The translations under genes were made by a program, and so were the position numbers. A DNA stretch of 31,031 bases, from positions 1-31,031 of the IMG/VR virus record IMGVR_UViG_3300021375_000108. One strand, written 5' to 3'. Each line of letters begins with the position of its first letter. Within the stretch, counting starts at the first letter, position 1. Under the pieces are notes generated by a model that was not told the DNA's origin, did not search any database, and was given only the letters and a program-made list of their open reading frames with translations. The stretch is from a virus. This document shows positions 27,621-31,031 of this stretch, piece by piece.

Positions 27621-29735
27621 ATGCCATTCACAAAACTGGAGTTCCGGCCCGGCGTAAACCGCGAAACAACTTCGTACGCAAACGAAGGTGGGTGGTTTGA
27701 TTGCGACAAAGTAAGGTTCCGTTTCGGTGCTCCGGAAAAAATAGGGGGCTGGACACCTACCACCTCTTCTTATTTTTTAGGGACTTGTCGCGCATTGCAC
27801 CCTTGGGTAGCCCTAGACGGCTCTAACTATCTAGGTGTGGGAACGAACCTTAAATATTATATTAACGAAGGCGGCGGGTATAATGACATAACGCCTGTTC
27901 GCAGCACGACTTCTGCGGGAGACGTAACTTTTTCCACCAAGGCCAACACGTTAAACGGCGATGTCGGCGTAGATGACACCTCTATAACGCTTACCAGTGG
28001 GTCCGGGTTCCCGGCCAATGGCGTTATTAAAATCAATTCTGAAATAATTTTTTATACCGCTCTTAGTGGAAACGTTCTTTCAGGGCTGACTAGGGGGTAT
28101 TCAAGCACAACGACTGCTAGTCATTCTTCGGGTGCCGCGGTGACCTGCGCAACCTTAATAGTTACGGACACGGATCACGGAGCCCTCGAAAATGATTTCG
28201 TAACCTTTTCCGGAGCGGCGTCTTTAGGCGATCAAATTACAGCCGATGTCTTAAACCAAGAATATGAAATCCGCGCCGTGATTAGCGCAAACTCTTATTT
28301 GATAGATGCTCGAGAGGTTTCTTCCGTAAACGCTATATCTACGTCCACGGGATATTCTCCAGTGTTTGTGTTTGCCACAACGTCGGATTCCGGTTCGGGC
28401 GGAAGTTCCACGGTAGGGGCGTATCAAATAAACTCTGGTTTGGACAGCAGCGTTTTTGGAACAGGGTGGGGAGCCGGAACGTGGGGCCGTGGAACGTGGG
28501 GATCGGGCTCGGCGTTAACAGCAAGCGGTGCGACGTTGCGGATTTGGAGCCACGATAATTTTGGTGAAGACCTGTTGTTTAACGTTCGGGACCAGGGGAT
28601 TTTTTATTGGGATAAAACTAGCGGGCTTTCTGCGCGAGGTGTGGAGCTTTCCAGTTTATCTGGCGCTAACACCACTCCCACAATAGCTAAAAAAGTTTTG
28701 GTTTCAGATGCGGACCGCCACATCATTGCTTTTGGTTGTGACCCGCAAAATAATATAGGCGTTCAAGACCCGCTTTTAATACGTTTTTCCTCGCAAGAAA
28801 GTTTGACGGACTGGGAGTCTACGGCAACCAACACCGCAGGTGATCTCAGGATAGGTTCCGGATCAAAGATCATAACTGCGATAGAAACACGTCAACAAGT
28901 TTTGGTGTTTACAGACACGTCCTTACACGCCATGCAGTTTCTGGGGCCTCCGTTTACTTTTGGCATAAATACCATTTCTGAAAACATCACGACGGCGGGG
29001 CCCTTGGCGGCTGTTGCTGTTGAGGACATGGTATTTTGGATGGGTGAGGAAGAGTTTTATATTTACGCTGGCGGCGTTCAAAGGCTTCCGTGTACCATAC
29101 GGGATTACATTTTCTCGGACATAAACGAAAACCAACTTGAAAAAGTCACGGCAAGCACCAACACTTCTTTCTCCGAAATTTGGTGGTTTTATCCGTCTTC
29201 AACGAGTTCCGAATGCGACCGTTATGCGGTGTATAATTACCAACAAAAGATTTGGTATTATGGTGTTTTAAATCGCACTTGTTGGCTGGACCGCGGGATA
29301 AACGCGTATCCTATTGCGGCGTCGACGGACCAATCTTTGTATTTCCAAGAGTTTGGTTTAGATGACGGGAGTACCGATCCGGCCACAGGGATTTCCTCCT
29401 ACATCGAAAGCAGTCAGGTCAGTTTGGGGGCCGGGGACCGTTACATGCTGGTAAGTCGTTTAATACCAGACATGACGTTCCGGGACAGTACCAACGACAG
29501 TCCGACGGCCACGATGACGGTTCAAGTTCGGAACTATCCGGGTGGGAACTATACCAACAGCACGGGGTCCTCGGTCCAAAGAACGGCCACGGTTCCGGTA
29601 GAACAGTTTACCGAAGACGTCTTCCTGCGGCTTCGAGGTCGGTCCATGGCCTTTAAAATACAGAGCACGGACACCGGCACAACTTGGCGATTGGGGGCAC
29701 CGAGGGTAGAAATGCGTCCGGACGGGAGACGGTAA
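27621..29735 (+). CDS. Large tail protein (nozzle/hub-like), 704 aa
   Basis: The opening TKLEFRPGVNRETTSYANEG and WFDCDKVRFRFGAPEKIGGW marks a marine phage family usually annotated as tail protein, comparable in place to T7 gp12 or P22 gp10 (tail nozzle), but I cannot prove that homology. Residues about 95-170 form a beta domain (DDTSITLTSGSGFP, SEIIFYTALSGNVLSGLTRG), followed by DHGALENDFVTFSGAASLG, an FCCH-like segment. The C-terminal half has beta-propeller-like strands (WWFYPSSTSSECDRYAVYNY, IWYYGVLNRTCWLDRG). No good ribosome binding site precedes ATG 27621. The stop overlaps the next ATG (TAATG). Confidence 0.68.
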   Translation: MPFTKLEFRPGVNRETTSYANEGGWFDCDKVRFRFGAPEKIGGWTPTTSSYFLGTCRALHPWVALDGSNYLGVGTNLKYYINEGGGYNDITPVRSTTSAGDVTFSTKANTLNGDVGVDDTSITLTSGSGFPANGVIKINSEIIFYTALSGNVLSGLTRGYSSTTTASHSSGAAVTCATLIVTDTDHGALENDFVTFSGAASLGDQITADVLNQEYEIRAVISANSYLIDAREVSSVNAISTSTGYSPVFVFATTSDSGSGGSSTVGAYQINSGLDSSVFGTGWGAGTWGRGTWGSGSALTASGATLRIWSHDNFGEDLLFNVRDQGIFYWDKTSGLSARGVELSSLSGANTTPTIAKKVLVSDADRHIIAFGCDPQNNIGVQDPLLIRFSSQESLTDWESTATNTAGDLRIGSGSKIITAIETRQQVLVFTDTSLHAMQFLGPPFTFGINTISENITTAGPLAAVAVEDMVFWMGEEEFYIYAGGVQRLPCTIRDYIFSDINENQLEKVTASTNTSFSEIWWFYPSSTSSECDRYAVYNYQQKIWYYGVLNRTCWLDRGINAYPIAASTDQSLYFQEFGLDDGSTDPATGISSYIESSQVSLGAGDRYMLVSRLIPDMTFRDSTNDSPTATMTVQVRNYPGGNYTNSTGSSVQRTATVPVEQFTEDVFLRLRGRSMAFKIQSTDTGTTWRLGAPRVEMRPDGRR

Positions 29736-30031
29736 TGTCTCGAAATCTTGTCCTTCCGTTTTTTCCAATCCCACCAGAAGAATATCGGCCGGGTTATTTT
29801 GCGGAAGTCATGCGGTCGTTTAGCGTTTACGCAGAAAACATGCAGAATCCGGGTGAAGGTCGGCACACGAGTTTGGTTTTGACAGCGCTACAAACGGACG
29901 ATTCTGGATTAGAAAACGGCGCGTTGTTTCAACAAAACGGTTTTGTCAAAGTGGCTTTGATAAATACCCCTCACGTCCGAGGGCAACAAGCCGACGCTGC
30001 GGTAGGCTCTGTAACGGTGAGTACACCATGA
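29735..30031 (+). CDS. Small conserved phage protein, 98 aa
   Basis: The sequence LVLPFFPIPPEEYRPGYFAEV, FSVYAENMQNPGEGRHTSLVL, LQTDDSGLENGALFQQNGFVKV belongs to a small marine phage family that follows the large tail protein. Function unknown. It ends GSVTVSTP, the same end as the 21562 protein, with GTGAG inside serving as ribosome binding site for the next ORF. ATG 29735 overlaps the upstream stop (TAATG), and the end is coupled by ATGA. Confidence 0.65.
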   Translation: MSRNLVLPFFPIPPEEYRPGYFAEVMRSFSVYAENMQNPGEGRHTSLVLTALQTDDSGLENGALFQQNGFVKVALINTPHVRGQQADAAVGSVTVSTP

Positions 30032-30141
30032 TTAAAGAACAATTAAGCGTGTATTACAGCCGCCCGTGGACGGGAGGCAAAAAAAGAAGTACACTGGTTC
30101 AGGTCACGGCACCTGAGAATTTATCTGGAGGCGCGGGTTGA
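30028..30141 (+). CDS. Small ORF between tail genes, 37 aa
   Basis: The ORF (MIKEQLSVYYSRPWTGGKKR, STLVQVTAPENLSGGAG) is coupled at both ends: ATGA with the upstream gene and TGATG with the downstream gene. GGTGAG upstream is a usable ribosome binding site and GGAGG within its last codons serves the next gene. No family is recognised. The double coupling suggests that it is translated, at least to carry ribosomes into the next gene. Confidence 0.5.
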   Translation: MIKEQLSVYYSRPWTGGKKRSTLVQVTAPENLSGGAG

Positions 30142-31031
30142 TGTCTGCTCAACAAACTGCGGAAATGGAAATGCTTGAGATTCCGGGTGGCGGGATCGGT
30201 ACTTTCGTTGACGAAGACCTTTATGGAAGTGATGAGCCCGACTTTCCTGTTTCGGGTATTGGTCAGTACACGGAGGTTGCCGATGAGATTGCCGGTCATG
30301 GTCGTTTTGGCGACAATGTTGTGGCTCACCTTGAGCGTGGCGAACTTGTAATTCCCAAAGAACTTCTGGACGACGACCCTGCTTGGCGCGACTCCATTTT
30401 TACCTATTTGAGTAGCCAAGGCGTCGAAAATCCTGAGCGCTATGTTGTTGGTTCTAACGACAACAGTATTAACCCTGCGACGGGCATTCGAGAGTTTTTC
30501 TTTAAGAAAATCTTCAAGAGCATCAAGAAATTCGTCAAAAAAGCAGCTCCCATTGTATTGCCTCTTGTGCTAGGAGCAGGACCATTGGGTCCGGTTTTCG
30601 GCAGTGCGTTGGGCAGTGGGATCGCTTCCTTAATTAACGGTAACTCCCTTACCGACTCCTTTAAATCGGCGGCTATTTCCGGTGTGATGGGTGCGGGTTT
30701 CGCGGGCCTTGGGTCCATGGGCAGCGGGAAAGGCTTTATGGAAGGGGTAAAAGGGGCGTTTTCACGGCCGGACCTGAGGTTCGAGCAGTTTGGCTCGGGT
30801 TTGCGGAACTTGGCCTCTCAAGGAAGCTTTGGTGCTATTTCCGGTTCCCAGGCCGCGCCAGACGCGGGGATATTTGACACCTTTAATTCAGACCTCTTCA
30901 TGGACGGGACTTCGGATTACAAGGATATAACTAAAACGGCACCTGTTAGAATGGGTCCAACAGATCAATACGGCATGGAACTTGCCCCAAAACCCGGTGT
31001 TGTTCAGCGGCAATTGAATGCCATAGAAAAA
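30141..31031 (+). CDS. Putative internal virion / ejection protein, cut by window end
   Basis: The frame is open from ATG 30141 to the last base, giving 297 residues without a stop. Near residue 55 it has FGDNVVAHLERGELVIPKELL written as NVVAHLERGELVIP and KELLDDD, the same type of motif found near GG-motifs in phage tape-measure and marine ejection proteins. NPATGIREFF leads into a basic amphipathic stretch (FKSIKKFVKKAAP) and then hydrophobic, Gly-rich segments (VLPLVLGAGPLGPVFGSALGSG). This resembles large marine phage proteins thought to pass or open the host envelope during DNA entry. GGAGG in the previous ORF precedes ATG 30141. The C-terminus is outside the window, so domain content is unknown. 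Confidence 0.65.
   Translation, partial: MSAQQTAEMEMLEIPGGGIGTFVDEDLYGSDEPDFPVSGIGQYTEVADEIAGHGRFGDNVVAHLERGELVIPKELLDDDPAWRDSIFTYLSSQGVENPERYVVGSNDNSINPATGIREFFFKKIFKSIKKFVKKAAPIVLPLVLGAGPLGPVFGSALGSGIASLINGNSLTDSFKSAAISGVMGAGFAGLGSMGSGKGFMEGVKGAFSRPDLRFEQFGSGLRNLASQGSFGAISGSQAAPDAGIFDTFNSDLFMDGTSDYKDITKTAPVRMGPTDQYGMELAPKPGVVQRQLNAIEK

Noticed and set aside
1-31031. tRNA, integrase, transposase, anti-CRISPR or defence genes
   Set aside because: I looked for cloverleaf-like sequence and for motifs of these families on both strands and saw none that I could support. Small unknowns in the left arm could still hide an anti-defence gene, but nothing in the sequence shows it.

Overview
The window is a contiguous piece of a tailed double-stranded DNA phage genome (Caudoviricetes). 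All supported genes lie on the + strand, most are joined by ATGA, TAATG or few-base spacings, and there is no tRNA, rRNA, transposase or CRISPR array. The gene set (terminase small and large subunits, portal, 3-TM holin of the gene-transfer-release family, M15 endolysin, phage GroES, scaffold, major capsid protein, short head-tail adaptors, repeat-rich tail proteins, S74 tail fibre) and many small conserved proteins resemble uncultured marine phages. I see no sheath, tube or classical long tape-measure gene, so a short-tailed (podovirus-like) particle is the best guess. The holin family and the GC-rich left arm fit an alphaproteobacterial host, but this is inference.

Left arm (1-4490): a 410-base leader with short repeats, an inverted repeat and a candidate promoter; terminase small subunit (411-1061) overlapping a VRR-NUC-type PD-(D/E)XK nuclease (922-1389); a hypothetical gene (1430-1702) coupled to a 35-residue ORF (1702-1809); a hairpin/promoter region; a DUF932-like protein (1904-3094); a GC-rich gap with terminator, G-quadruplex potential and promoter; a cysteine-rich unknown (3392-4120); and a small coiled-coil protein (4196-4489) closed by a very strong terminator. 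This arm uses GC-rich codons, unlike the rest. A 467-base gap (4490-4956) with 45-bp tandem repeats separates it from the packaging and virion genes.

Packaging, lysis and head (4957-17917): terminase large subunit, then a 1230-residue protein containing two diverged copies of a domain with HExxH metallopeptidase motifs, then portal, a small protein, a membrane/coiled-coil protein, the 3-TM holin, a 47-residue basic ORF, an M15 endolysin, a small conserved ORF that appears to start at AUA, GroES, scaffold, two conserved virion-type proteins and the major capsid protein, closed by a terminator.

Neck and tail (18097-31031): two structural proteins, three small very basic proteins, a conserved unknown, a GGG-repeat basic protein, two adaptor-type proteins with small partners, a conserved structural protein, a tandem-repeat protein, a 1083-residue fibre with YadA-like beta-roll repeats and an S74 chaperone domain, two small proteins, a 704-residue tail protein, two short ORFs, and a last gene cut by the window edge that looks like an internal virion/ejection protein.

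The most unusual items are the tandem HExxH protein between terminase and portal, the AUA-start ORF, the viral GroES, the duplicated VTVSTP gene end that also carries the ribosome binding site of the next gene, and a GG motif shared by several unrelated proteins.
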